From: Semisulcospira habei
Lineage: Eukaryota; Mollusca; Gastropoda; Semisulcospiridae
Reading direction: 5' to 3'
DNA length: 64,000 nt
Assembly (NCBI GenBank): GCA_036245525.1
Contig: BTPG01000006.1
Span: 89,397,535-89,461,534, forward strand
This document shows, in pieces, positions 1 through 12,222 of this stretch (positions within the stretch are counted from its first letter, which is position 1; every line of letters begins with the position of its first letter). The notes below the pieces were generated by a model. It worked only from the letters and a program-made list of their open reading frames with translations. It was not told the origin of the DNA and did not search any database. The position numbers were made by a program, and so were the translations under genes.

Positions 1-3000
1 AGGCGAGAAGGGGGTGACCGCTGACAGGTTTGGAGCAAACGTAGGCATATTTCTCCTCTGCCGAACACTGGACCGGCCGTAGACTGTGGCCGTCAAAGAC
101 AGCGCAGTCTCTAGTCACGCCGTCGGTCTGCACTCTGGGAACGTCGAACTCCACACCCGCCTGCCTCCAGCGCCAGAGAACCCGGTACAGATGAGCCAGG
201 CCGCTGGTGACTGTGCCCGCTGATACCTTCTCCAGTCCTACTATCAGTTGTTGGTAGCCAGACAGCTGTAAGAATCGCGCCGCTACCTCTCTGGCAGCTT
301 GAGTAGGCAAAGCGACAAGACCAGCGCCGAACCTGCCTCGACATTCGTTTATCGCCGTCGATGTCGACATTTTGAGGATGGGAAATACAAACCTCAGACA
401 CAAAGACTCAAAGCTAAGCCAGCCGACGTCGCATGTTCTTGGTGTGGTATTGCGGTCCTGGGGTATTCTATTTCCCCCTCCACCATCCATCACAGTAGCA
501 CTGCACTGCTCCGGATAGACGACCTCTGTAGAGGTTCTGCAGCTGGTCGCAGTCTCATTATATCTCTTATAGTACGCACAGCACGTGCTGATGTTACCGG
601 TCTGAAAGACGCTGAGCTTACTGGTCCAATGTGTAAACATGCTCATGTCCACTGACAGTATCTCATTTCCCGTGGTGTCCAGATGTGGCCGACTGGTCAT
701 GCCTACAAACGGGTCCGCCTCAATATACCGCAGCCCTGTGTTTCTAAGCACAAGAGTCTGCAATGCCACAATACCGGAGTTCTTCACAAATATTTGAAAG
801 GCAGCGTCCAGACTTGGCAGCAGGTGGTTGTGAGAGAGGTTCAGATGCAGAAGATGGCGCAGTCCCCGAAGAGTGACGTCACTGAGGGTCGTCAGTTTGT
901 TGGAGCTTATGTCCAGCATGTGGAGGTGTTGCAGGCCCTCAAGTTTCACGCTGTGCAAGCCGCACGATGACAGATTGAGGAACTCCAGCGTTGTTATGTT
1001 GTTCTGGTCACATGTGAATTCTCCCCCATTGATATTATTGGCGCTGAGGTCCAGCCTCTTGAGATGCTCCAGACCGAACAGGGACACCTCGCTAAGTCCG
1101 TTTGTCGACAGGTCGAGGACCTCCAGGACGCTGGCACTGTTTTTAACTAAAGTGAGTTTTTTCAAGTGGTTCCCACGGAGATCTAACTCGTGCAAGTGAT
1201 CCAGGCCTTGCCGGATAGTTATCTCGGTGAGACCACTCAACGATAGTTTGATGATGTCTATGAGAGGGAAAGTTCTGGGGTCTAACACTAACCTTGCCAA
1301 GTTGTTGAAACTAAAATCTAGCTGCCGTAGGTGAGTGAGGTGTTCTGGAAAGTGGGTCAGTCCGCAACCAGACAGGTTGAGAAAGGCGAGGTAACCCATG
1401 TAGTGGAGATTGTCCAGTGATGGCTGACGAGCCCCGCTCAGGTCCAGCAATCTGACGTGCGCGTGATCAGCAGGATCAAACATCTGTGAACACCGATACG
1501 CCAGTCCTACACACGTGCAATTGCGAGGACAAGGCAGGTCGCAGTAGCGTTCGTCGTCCTTCAGTGGGCAGTGATACACGCCGTCACAGAAATACGTGGG
1601 ATGGATACAGATGTTGTGGCGGTAGCAACGGTAATGTCCCGGACACACCACTACACCAGAGGGCTCGTCAGCTGAAGAATTCACCCCGACAACAGCAGGA
1701 CAATCATGCTGGCCGTTGCCGATAAGAAAACTCGGGATACAATATTTGACTGTTGTCCATCCACACAGAAAATGGGTCCTTGGGCAGGTGTATCGGGCAT
1801 CCATCTCTCCCAACGTCATCATGCCGAATCCATCGATATCCACTTGACGGGATTTTGATCCTGATTGAACAGTCAACTGTTCTGTTGCGCCTTCTGGGAG
1901 GGGGCAAACGGGCGTACCACAAGGCATGCAGCCCAAGTCTGCACACGGTACTGTCCCCTTGCTGCACGCCTCACAGTTCTCCTCGTCACTGGCGTCGTGA
2001 CAGTCCGGCACGCCGTTACAACGGAGCGTGATGTCCACTAGTTCTAGCTCACGTGTACACATGAACATTGTCCTCATCATAGGTCCTGTACCAACGTCAT
2101 CACAGCTTCTTTCGTCACTCCCGTCACCACAGTCGTCATACCCGTCACACGTCATCATGTATTGGACACGTCGCCCGTTTCTGCACAACATCGGGGGAAA
2201 ACCAGTGTCTTCCTCCACATCAAATTCACACGGGTGGATAGGGTTGACGAAGTGCCCCGAATGGCAGTTTTTAAGAACCTCTCGGAATTTGACGATTAAC
2301 GGTGGATCCAGTTCCAGGCTTGTCCGTTTTGCGTGAGGCATTCGCTGGGGGTTCGGCCTGGAACACACGTACCCAAACCTGGCCAGGTGGCCACAGTTCA
2401 CTGATCGTAACTGGTTTCCTGACGTCAGAGTGGCACATCGCGCATCGCTGTCTGTCGCTTTCGGCGACGGTCCATCAAACTCTGTCCCTGCTTGGGACCA
2501 CTGCCACAGAAAGCGGTATTGGAGGTGGAGACCTGAGGCGGAGACCTGAATCCTCTCCAGCCCCACAATCAATTCATCGTGATTGTACTTCACCAGTAGG
2601 ATGGCCGCCAGTCGCCGTGCGTCTGGATGTGGCAGAGACCCTAACTCAGCCTTGTATCTTTGACCACACTCCAGTCTCGCTTCGTCAGGGGAGATGCTCG
2701 TTGCGGGCCAGACGAACTTGAGACAGAACGACTCTCCCGCCACCCAGCCGTCCTCGCAACCCAGATGTGTGTAGGTGCAGTTGTAGTCTAGCTCGTCTTC
2801 TGCCGCAAGACACTGCGCGAACCCGTCACACTGCAATTCTAGCGGCACGCGGTAAGGCTGGGAACAGTTGTACACCCCTGCCTCTACCTCTGGAGGTACA
2901 GTGTGGCGGGGGTAGGTCGTGAACGGCAGGCTTAACCTTGACACAGATTTGCCACCATCACGCCCGGACTGCGCATTAGACAGATTGATATTCGATTTAC

Positions 3001-3495
3001 CGTCAGCAACGCTAGACGCGTTTATAGACGTGTTTAGATTCAGTACAGATTGCAACGTGAGTCCGTTACGGATGTATCGGGGACTATCAACAACCCCCGA
3101 ACCCTCTTCAACGGACTCGCGCTTAAAGGTTACCAGTTCGAACCAGACATAGTCAGAAACCACCACCAGCGGCTGTGCCGGACCGTCCCCGGAATACGTT
3201 CTGATATTGCCCCCATAATGCACTCGCAGTCTGTCGTCACTTCCGGCATTGTCACGTAACTGTAGGATGAGGTCATCCAGCCGGATGACCAGGCCGAGAC
3301 CGCCTTCCGTTTCCGGTGAGGGTTCCTGCTGTCTCAGTGGACTGTCTACACCAAAAGAAACATTGACGTTGATGTGCACCCACCACTTGCAGTAAATGTA
3401 GGATCCGTCACTTTGCCAGTCTACCCGTATCATCTGGTTGGCCTCTCCAAGTTCACTTTTTGTTGGGCAGTTCCCCTGAGGTGTAAAGACTCCCA
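1..3495 (-). CDS. Receptor gene exon 7 (partial): CUB, C-type lectin, LDLa, LRR, C-type lectin
   Basis: A single reading frame on the minus strand stays open from an AG acceptor (3497-3496) to the window edge, with no stop in 1164 codons. It starts in phase 1, matching exon 6. Regions in order: a CUB-like start (about 3465-2960), an LDLa-like Cys cluster (2860-2780), C-type lectin-like domain 1 (2760-2345, ending GYVCSRP), LDLa modules (2250-1515, with CDGYDDCGDGSDERSC), an LRR N-cap (CPRNCTCVG, near 1515), about ten LRRs (1470-680, e.g. LDLSTNGLSEV), and C-type lectin-like domain 2 (445-22, ending YAYVCSKP). The calcium/sugar-binding EPN/WND motifs are not seen. LDLa arrays followed by LRRs are typical of the molluscan GRL101-type receptor; a seven-helix domain would lie beyond base 1. 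A non-GPCR receptor is possible. The coding frame is well supported; the GPCR identity is inferred. Confidence 0.8.
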
Positions 3496-4690
3496 CTGCA
3501 ATGGAACACACAATGAATGAATGTTGACAAGATATATAGAGGGAGACTCTTACATCGGTATTTAGCTGATACTGAGAATATCCCTCTTAACACATTCTAC
3601 CCCAGGAACGAAATCCCCCATTTTGAAGTTGCCTGTGAAGGTCTGTATTACAATTCTAGAGCCTATGGGTGCCAAGCTATTCTGGCACCACCCTTGAACT
3701 ATCATGCTCGATCCATGTCTTGCTGTGGTGTGACGGGGCTGAATGAATTAAATCATTATTTTACGAGTGGAAGCGAGTTGGAAAGGGTTTAACCCATTCA
3801 GCCCTGACGTACTACAGCAGGAGATAGATCGACCATAATAATTCGGCGCAAAGCTAATCTGGCACTGTAATTGAACTATCACGGTCGATCCATCTCCTGC
3901 AACTGGTGCATAGTCATTAGATGACGCCTCCAAAATTTGGGAAATACGGCCGTCGGACTGAATGAGTTAAGACCTCGAGAGTGAGATCATCAGTGTCACC
4001 TAAAACACCGATGTAAGAATCTGTTTCTTACATACCTTTTGTCTTTGTAGTAATCATATTAGAGTTGGTCTTCCGCACACACCTGGACATCAACACAACC
4101 TCCATTTTGGCCAGGGTGCAGATCATGGCCTCTTACACACCTCTTTCTTTCCTGTCTTTGGACGGAAAAGCCGCTGTATCACACACGTGTGATACAGCTT
4201 GAGCGTTTCACGAATGTGTGATACAGCCCTGGGGCTAGTTGCATGAGCGAGTTTAGTCCTGCACCAGCCGCTATAGCGGCACACCTTGCTTAGTGGCTGG
4301 TGCAGGACTAAGCTCGCTCATACAACTGGCCCCTGGTGCGTAAACGGCCACGTGTGCACACAGTTGGTACAGAGATACCCCTTTAAACTTTAAATCTACT
4401 CAGCAGGTCCAATATCTGTTTGGGAATATTTTCTAGCATCCCCCCTCATGGGGGGGGGGGGGGGGAGGACTGGATATTCTCAAGCGAATGGCGGGGCGCC
4501 TGGGGGTAGTCCCTACTGCTTTATGTAGTAGGTGTTCAGTGGAAGGCTCAAAAGATCTAGTGAGCGAAGCAGTCACAAAAAGGACAGCTGATGTCCTGAT
4601 GACACAATGCAAGCACACCAGCCTGGAATTCATTGGCATTAGCACGGCATTCTCAGAACTGAATGAAAAATTATGTCCTTGGAGCTAATC
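3496..4690. other. Start of 24-kb intron 6: two MITE remnants and a G tract
   Basis: No coding signal. At 3590-3760 and 3785-3970 lie two degraded members of the TTAA-type hairpin MITE family (CTAATCTGGCAC and GATCCATCTCCTGC modules, with GGGCTGAATGA-like ends). A short palindrome lies at 4245-4330, where GTTGCATGAGCGAG pairs with CTCGCTCATACAAC. A G homopolymer is at 4448-4466. Bases 4553-4672 are repeated nearly exactly at 17500-17626. Confidence 0.6.
4553..4672 (+). repeat. 120-bp interspersed repeat, copy 1 (copy 2 at 17500-17626)
   Basis: The segment with GTCCTGATGACACAATGCAA and AGCCTGGAATTC recurs at 17500-17626, with small differences and then an (AT)n tract. It may be the 3' part of an old element; no family was recognised. 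Confidence 0.6.
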
Positions 4691-4774
4691 TGATTGAGTG
4701 CATTTTTTGGGTTTGGGCGTCGCCTTTGTTAAAAGTAAAGTATATATATACTTAGTATAAAGTATATATAGTTT

Positions 4775-5820
4775 TGTTCTATAAAAGATCGCCAAAGTTC
4801 TAAAGTACAAAGTTACTTAGTGTTGTTCGAAACAACAATACTGGAGACGGCAACGTCATGACAGATTTTAAATTACGTCATAAATCTATTATGTATAAAT
4901 GTATATTCCTTTGACGTCAGTCATGTCTGGCTTGATCCAGGTCGCAAGATGTCTTCTTGATTTCTTTTACGAAAATAGTGGAGGAATGAAAACAAATACG
5001 TTATTGGTCGGAGGGGTTCGCTGCACAGACCCTTGTTAGCCTTCGTGAGGTCAAAGGAACCATTGTACCCCTCAGGCCTTCGGCCTTCGGGGTACAATGT
5101 TTCCTTTGACATCCCTCAGGCCTACAAGGGTCCGTGTAGCATACCACTCCGACCAATAACTTATAATATATATATTTGTTTTCCTCCCAACGTCACACGA
5201 CCAGTCACTTTAGCGCTAACCGTACCATGTGACTGTGATATTAAAAAACCCTGTAGCGAAAAATGGCGGACGTTTAGTAGCCCTCTCTATGACGCATCTT
5301 GGATGCCAGTTTTGTTCTATAAAAGATCGCCAAACGTTCTAAAGTACAAAGTTACTTAGTGTTGTTCGAAACAACAAGCACACTCAGTACTGGAGAGGGC
5401 AACGTCATGACATATTTTAAATTACGTCATAAGTCTATTATGTATATGTATATAAATGTATATTCCTTTGACGTCAGTCATGTCTGGCGTGATCCAGGTC
5501 GTAAGATGTCTTCTTGATTTCTTTTACGAAAATAGTAGAGGAATAAAAACAATTACGTTATTGGTCGGAGGGGTTCGCTGCTCGGACCCTTGTAGTCCTT
5601 CGGGAGGGGTGTTTCGAACAACACTAAGTAACTTTGTACTTTAGAACGTTTGGCGATCTTTTATAGAACAAAACTGGCATCCAAGATGCGTCATCAAGAG
5701 GGCTACAAAACGTCCGCCATTTTTCGCTACAGGGGTTTTTATATCACGGTCACATGGTACGGTTTGCGCTAAAGTGACTGGTCGTGTGACGTAGGGAGGA
5801 AAAGAAATATATATATATAG
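4775..5820. repeat. Foldback-like repeat with about 210-bp inverted arms
   Basis: Bases 5165-5375 return in reverse complement at 5605-5815; shared blocks include CGTCACACGACCAGTCAC, AAAATGGCGGACGTTT and GTTCTATAAAAGATCGCC. In addition 4775-5030 is repeated directly at 5315-5590, so the element is a mix of a tandem and an inverted copy. A short GC-rich hairpin (CAGGCCTTCGGCCTTCGG) lies near 5078. No protein-coding frame is evident. Confidence 0.7.
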
Positions 5821-6084
5821 TGGGTAGACCATCGAAAACCGATGATGTCATTGTGCATGACTTCTATTTGTGGGTGCGGGCGTGGCTGGCCAAGCCAATC
5901 CTGGAGCCACACCTGCGAGGGCAATGGGGGCACTAGAACGTAGCTGTGGGGAGAGTCGACGCTGTCTTTCTGCGAGCTCTGGCACTGGCGATCCGTTCGC
6001 GCCGATTGTGTTCAAAGAGCGTGCAGGCTTTCCTGGTGGCGGCACGCCAGCCTGATCTGTCTTGTGCTTGTGCTTCAAGTTCCT

Positions 6085-6800
6085 TTACCGGGAAGACGCA
6101 GTACTTGAGGTTATGCAGTCTTTGAAGCGTTTCTTTGGCCGTCCTTGCTTCCTGTGGCCTTTTGAGAGTGCACTATACAGTAGTTGGCGTGGCATGCGAG
6201 AATCATCCATGCGTATGACATGACCTGTCCAGCGAAGTTGTGTCTTTAAGATCAAGGCTTCAACACTCACTAAGCCAGCATTATCCAGGACTTCCAGGTT
6301 TGTCACCTTGTCTTGCCATTTAATGCCCATGAGTGAGCGCAGGGATCTCAAACGTTCAAGCTGTTTGAGGTGCTTTCTGTACAGCGTCCATGACTCACAG
6401 CCGTAGAGGAGGCTGGGCTTGCCTTGTAGACTTTAATCTTGGTGGAGAGCTTGACGTTGTTGGTATTCAACATATGAGTGCGCAGACGACCGAGGGCTTG
6501 GCTGGCTTTGCTGATGCGAGCTGCGATTTCCTTGTCGATAGTACCGTCAGAAGAGATGATGCTCCCCAGGTACCTGAACTGGTCGATAGTCTTCAGCTCG
6601 GTGCCTTCGATATACACTTTGGGTGTGTGTGCGGGGGCGGGGGGGGGGGGGGGCTCTTGTGCCTGGGGCTGGTTGGTGCAGGACCTCGGTCTTGTTGAGC
6701 TTGATTGTGAGGCCAAACAGTCGAGAGGCTTCCGAGAACCTGTTGACGATGGTCTGGAGGTCAGACTCCGTGTGGAACCAGTTCAAGGGGATGGTGATGG
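6085..6800 (-). pseudogene. RTE-like LINE, 3' part (after the RT active site)
   Basis: Reading the minus strand from 6800 down to 6085, broken frames encode the region after the FADD box: HTESDLQTIVNRFSEA, then FRYLGSIISSDGTIDKEI, then LRWTGHVIRMDDSRMPRQ and GRPKKRFKDC. These are the thumb/connection and C-terminal segments of endonuclease-RT LINEs of RTE-like type. At least two frame changes and a G tract (6641-6653) interrupt it. The upstream half of the protein is on the opposite strand immediately to the right, so the copy is internally inverted. It is inactive. Confidence 0.8.
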
Positions 6801-8085
6801 AGTCTGCCAAAGACGTGCTTGGACCCAAGCAGAGGGTACACCAGGATTGGTTTGATGAGAACAATGAAGAGATCAACAAGCTACTGGAGCATAAGCGCAG
6901 TGCCTTCATCGAGTGGCAGAACGACATCAACTCCTTGTTCAAGAAAGACCGCTTCAAACACCTCCAGAGAAAAGTCCAGAGAGAGCTCCGCAACATGCAG
7001 GACATCTGGTGGGACAGCAAGGCAAAAGGACTTGAACACCTTGCTGAATCCAACAACTCCAAAGAGTTATTTCAGCGCAATGAAAGCTGTCTACGGCCCT
7101 GCCAGACCCAGCACAACCCCTCTCTTTTCTTCCGACGGCTTCACCTTGCTGAAGGACAAAGGCAGCATCACTGAGCGCTGGAGAAAACACTTCTCAAATC
7201 TGCTGAACCTGCCTTCCACTGTCGACCCCGCGGCCCTGGACATGATTCCCCATAAGCCGACACTGGATGACCTTGACCTCCCGCCTACCCTGGACGAAGT
7301 CAAGAAAGCGATCAACCAGACTAGCTCCGGCAAGACTGCAGGCATGGACGGCATCCCCGCAGAGCTCTTCAAAGCAGCTGGACCTGAGACCCTTGATGCC
7401 TTCCTCAACATTCTGACATGCATCTGGTCAGAGGAGAACATGCCACAGGAATTTAGAGATGCTACATTCGTCTCCCTGTTCAAGAACAAGGGCAGCAAAG
7501 CAGACTGTGCCAATTACCGAGGGATCTCACTCTTGTCCATTGCTGGCAAGATCCTCGCGAGAGTCATCCTCAACCGCCTGATCAGCTCTGTATCTGAGGA
7601 AGCACTCCCAGAGGCTCATTGTGGCTTCAGACCCGGCCGCAGCGCAATCGACATGGTCTTCTCTGTGAGACAGGTCCAGGAGAAATGCATTGAGCAGCAC
7701 ATGGACCTCTACGCTGTCTTCATAGATCTGACCAAAGCATTCGACACCGTGAACAGAGAAGCGCTTTGGGTCATCCTCGCAAAGCTCGGCTGCCCCAGGA
7801 AGTTCACCAACATCATCTGCCTCTTCCATGATGGAATGGTAGGAGTTGTCCAGTCAAACGGCGACACATCCGCACCCTTCGACATTTCCAACGGTGTCAA
7901 ACAAGGTTGTGTTCTTGCCCCCGTGATGTTCAACCTGTTTTTTTACGTGTGTCCTGACCCATGCAGTACGTGACCTTGAGAAGGGAGTGTACCTGAAGTA
8001 CAGACTAGACGGCTCTCTCTTCGACCTCCGTCGACTGAACGCCATGACCATCAAGAGACTGATCCGTGAGACCTCAATCAGATTA
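6790..8085 (+). pseudogene. RTE-like LINE, inverted 5' part (linker and RT fingers/palm)
   Basis: Plus-strand frames encode the linker and RT up to just before the FADD box: SAKDVLGPKQRVHQDWF at 6800, a frameshift near 7075, ERWRKHFSNLLNLP, SGKTAGMDGIPAELF, NYRGISLLSIAGKIL, FIDLTKAFDTV (the first catalytic Asp block), GVKQGCVLAPVMF, another frameshift near 7935, then YLKYRLDGSLFDLRRLN. FADD and all later motifs are missing here and appear on the minus strand at 6085-6800. This is the pattern left by twin priming during LINE insertion. The copy is dead. Confidence 0.85.
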
Positions 8086-8160
8086 TATATATATATATAT
8101 TCGCCCTCTCAGCGAGGGCTTCTTCAGGGGATTGCCCAGGTAACAGGTAACTAGGTAACA
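8086..8160 (-). ncRNA. Degenerate Penelope-type hammerhead-like motif
   Basis: On the minus strand, 8127-8121 reads CTGAAGA, followed by a hairpin (GCCCTC, loop GCTGA, GAGGGC) and then GAAT, running into an AT tract. This matches the core order of hammerhead motifs in Penelope-like element termini, but has an extra A before stem II and GAAT instead of GAAA, so it is probably inactive. Confidence 0.4.
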
Positions 8161-9267
<1,107 letters not shown>

Positions 9268-9336
9268 GGACGTAGCGGGCCACTCCGGCGCTCCGGCGAC
9301 CGCCGGAGTACTTTTTGGACCAAAAAAAAAAAAAGG

Positions 9337-9378
<42 letters not shown>

Positions 9379-9403
9379 TGATGCGACGAGAGAGCACTGG
9401 AGT

Positions 9404-9440
<37 letters not shown>

Positions 9441-9975
9441 AAACCTGTCGTGGTGTCAAAACTTTGCAAGTGTATTCATGTTTACCAAAAATCGCATGTT
9501 TGCGCCAATAGCTAGCTCAGTGCACCACTTAGCAGTGGCTGGTAAACAGAAAAGTGTCAAAATCGCCGGCCGGCCAAAAACGAAAGCTACTTGCCGAAGT
9601 GCATCAACACAACACTGACTTCTGCACCACCAGCTCCACCAATTTAGCAGTGGTAAAAATACAGAAATAAGAAGGACATGATGCACCACTAGCAAAAGCC
9701 GCACGCCGACTCCAAACGGTAACAGCCTCAAGTCATGACACATTAAACGAAGCAGAACGACCTCCCAATAAGAACTTGAACCAACTGGCATCGAAAATAT
9801 CTTATTTCTACGCGCCACACCGCAACCAATACAAGGTCCCCTCCCCCCCCCCCCCCCCCCAAACAACGGGGGAAAAGAAAACGGAATGAACCAGAAACAG
9901 AAAAACCGCCAGACTTTTGAACTATGAAATCATCATAGGACCAGCACACACATGGGTGGGGAAAAAAGAAAATAA

Positions 9976-10266
9976 ATGAGGACGAAAAACCTCCCACACT
10001 TTCAAACAATCCTACTAGCCGCATTCATCTTCTCCAATGGACTGAACCCTACGATATTCTTTGAATGGGTCTACTTCATGGGCCTTTGCAGAGACAAGGG
10101 AGCAAGGAAACAACTAGAATACCTCTTCATATACTTTAAAGAGGGCAGATACAGCAAAGCTTTGTACGCCTACGACATCATTGATCAACGGGCGCTCGAA
10201 TACTTAGACGGAACCCCGAAACACCACAGACAACCACGGAATTGTCCCACCAACAATCAAAACTAA
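9976..10266 (+). CDS. Unrecognised 96-residue frame in the composite repeat
   Basis: The frame contains FSNGLNPTIFFEWVYFMGL and GRYSKALYAYDIIDQRALEY, which read like real protein, with aromatic and charged residues well mixed. I do not recognise the family. The homologous stretch in copy B (23910-24160) keeps these segments but is broken by indels and an early stop, so this is element-derived and may be only part of a longer frame, since the similarity starts upstream of the first Met. No function is proposed. Confidence 0.35.
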   Translation: MRTKNLPHFQTILLAAFIFSNGLNPTIFFEWVYFMGLCRDKGARKQLEYLFIYFKEGRYSKALYAYDIIDQRALEYLDGTPKHHRQPRNCPTNNQN

Positions 10267-10429
10267 GGACACGACATAAAAAGAACACACTAAAACTCTC
10301 CACTAGCCTTTCCAAGTTATAGTGTGAGCGAGAGTACATCCTCTTGAAGAATACAAAATAAACCACAAAACAAACTACCATAAAACCTAACAACAAAGGT
10401 TTACTCAGTCAACAAAAACAAAAGGGTCA

Positions 10430-10470
10430 GCACGCTGATGAAGGCAGCCCTTAGCCAATAAAGGCTTAAA
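10430..10470 (+). ncRNA. Degenerate hammerhead-like motif, copy A
   Basis: CTGATGA (10434-10440) is followed by a short possible stem (GGC...GCC) and then AATAAAGG where GAAA is expected. The same motif is at about 24384 in copy B. The first box is perfect, the second is lost; probably inactive or chance. Confidence 0.25.
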
Positions 10471-10789
10471 CATGCCCAAAATACACCTGACAGCTAACTC
10501 AAAACGTGACTGATTTGTGAATTGTCATATGGGTATACGGCTGGTCATCACAAGCCATCACACAGTGGTGTGCCGATGTACCAAAAACAAAAAAGATCAC
10601 GTATGCACGAGGCTCGATTGAACCACGTCCAAAAGTCTAAAACTGACTCACTCAACTTGATTCGTGTTGCCAACAACTTTAATTGTGGCTTCTGCAGCAC
10701 GCAGGCAAACCGTTTTTAGGACATTTTCTGAGCTGGATGTGTCAAGAAACCAATCATAAAATCATAAATCAGTCCCTCGAGTGAGGCGT

Positions 10790-12172
10790 CTTTCTGTCAG
10801 AATTCAAATCAGCCGTTGTCAAACCTCTCCTGAAAAAGTCGAATCTTGACCCCAACCAGCTAAAGAACTATCGCCCCGTTTCAAACCTACCCTTGCTGTC
10901 CAAAGTTCTTGAGAGAGTCGTTCTGACATAGCTCACTAAATATCTACAGTCAAACAATCTCGTCCATCCACTTCAGTCTGCTTAACGTGCTGGGCACAGT
11001 ACTGAAACTGCTCTCCTCTGTGTCGTTAATGGCCTAGTAAGTGCCTATGATGAAAACCTGAGCTGAGTTCGTGCCCTGTTAGACCTATCAGCTGCGTTTC
11101 ACACCATTGACCACTCCATCTTGCTCCAGCGTCTAGAAAACTACTTTGGTATTTCTGGTAAGTTCTACTCTTATCTATCTTCCCGTCAGATTAACGTCTC
11201 TGTCAAGAACGCTCTTTCTGAAGCTGCTGCGCTAGAGTTTGGGGTCCCCCAGGGCTCCTTCCTGGGCCCCATTCTATTTACGCCGTACACTCAGCCTCTG
11301 TCTCAGGTTATCGCATCACATTCAACCGATCATCACATGTATGCGGATGATACACAACTTCCGAAATCTGCACCCCCAAACAGCTCCAGTCAGGCTATTT
11401 CAGATGTTCAAAACTGTATCTCAGATATTAAGTCCTGGATGTGTGAAAATAAACTCCAGTTAAACGAGGGCAAGACAGAAGCTCTTCTTATCGGTGCCTC
11501 TCGACTGCTGCCCAATTCTCCTGACTCTATGCGCATTTGTGACGCACCTATTCCATTTTCTGATTCAGTTCGCAATCTTGGCGTTTTTCTTGATAAAGAT
11601 CTTCAAATGAAGGACCATGTAAATCATGTCTGCAAAATTGCTTTTCTGGAATTAAGACGTATCAGTTCTATCCGTCATTACCTCACCACTGAATCTGCCA
11701 CCGAGCTGTCATCATTTTAGTCTTGTCCCGCATTGATTACTACAATTGATTACTTAGCTGGCCTCCCTCGGTCTCTCATTCAGAAATTGCAGTGAGTTCA
11801 GAATTGTGCTGCACATCTTATCGTCCACGCCTGACAGCATCAGCCCATCACTCCTATCCTGAGGCAATTTCATTGGCTGCCAGTCAAACAACGAGTCTCG
11901 TACAAAATCGCCTGTCTGTGCTACAAAACTATTAACTACTCTACCCCTGCCTATCTCGTTGATCTTCTTCAACTATACACTCCCTCCCACTCCCTCCGTT
12001 CAAGTAGTGACACGGCGCGCCTTCTCATAGTCCCTCTCTGCAAACAGAGGTGACCGTTGTTTTGCGCACGTTGGACCTCAGTGTTTTCTGGAACTCTCTA
12101 CCCATAGATATTAGACATTCTCCCTCATTCACTGCCTTTAAATCTGCCCTAAAGACCCACCTGTTCGATACC
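10790..12172 (+). pseudogene. CR1/Jockey-superfamily LINE RT remnant, copy A
   Basis: A decayed reverse transcriptase. Recognisable blocks: [17 protein letters not shown] (10862), ALLDLSAAFHTIDHSILLQR (11078), GVPQGSFLGPILF (11241), MYADDTQL (11338, the catalytic YADD box), KSWMCENKLQLNEGKTE, VRNLGVFLDKDLQMKDHV, and the C-terminal WNSLPIDIRHSPSFTAF (12092). Several in-frame stops (near 10930, 10983, 11060) and frameshifts (near 11717) break it. No RNase H was seen. Copy B at 24755-26138 shares most lesions, so much decay predates the duplication. Confidence 0.85.
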
Positions 12173-12222
12173 GACCACAAATCTGACAGCTCTACTCCCG
12201 GTTCGACCAACGCCGTGAACAC

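Larger units (their letters stand above)
9268..12172 (+). mobile_element. Composite repeat copy A with decayed LINE
   Basis: Starts at GGACGTAGCGGGC and matches 20860-20998 plus 23448-26138 (copy B) over almost its whole length. It contains (GA)n tracts, a C tract (9845-9860), an unrecognised 96-codon frame (9976-10266) and the LINE remnant at 10790-12172. The similarity to copy B stops at 12172, where copy A joins an SGNH-esterase sequence instead of the LINE 3' end. The GC-rich terminus (GGACGTAGCGGGC) resembles hAT-type ends, but no target duplication could be matched, so the class of the outer element is open. Confidence 0.7.
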
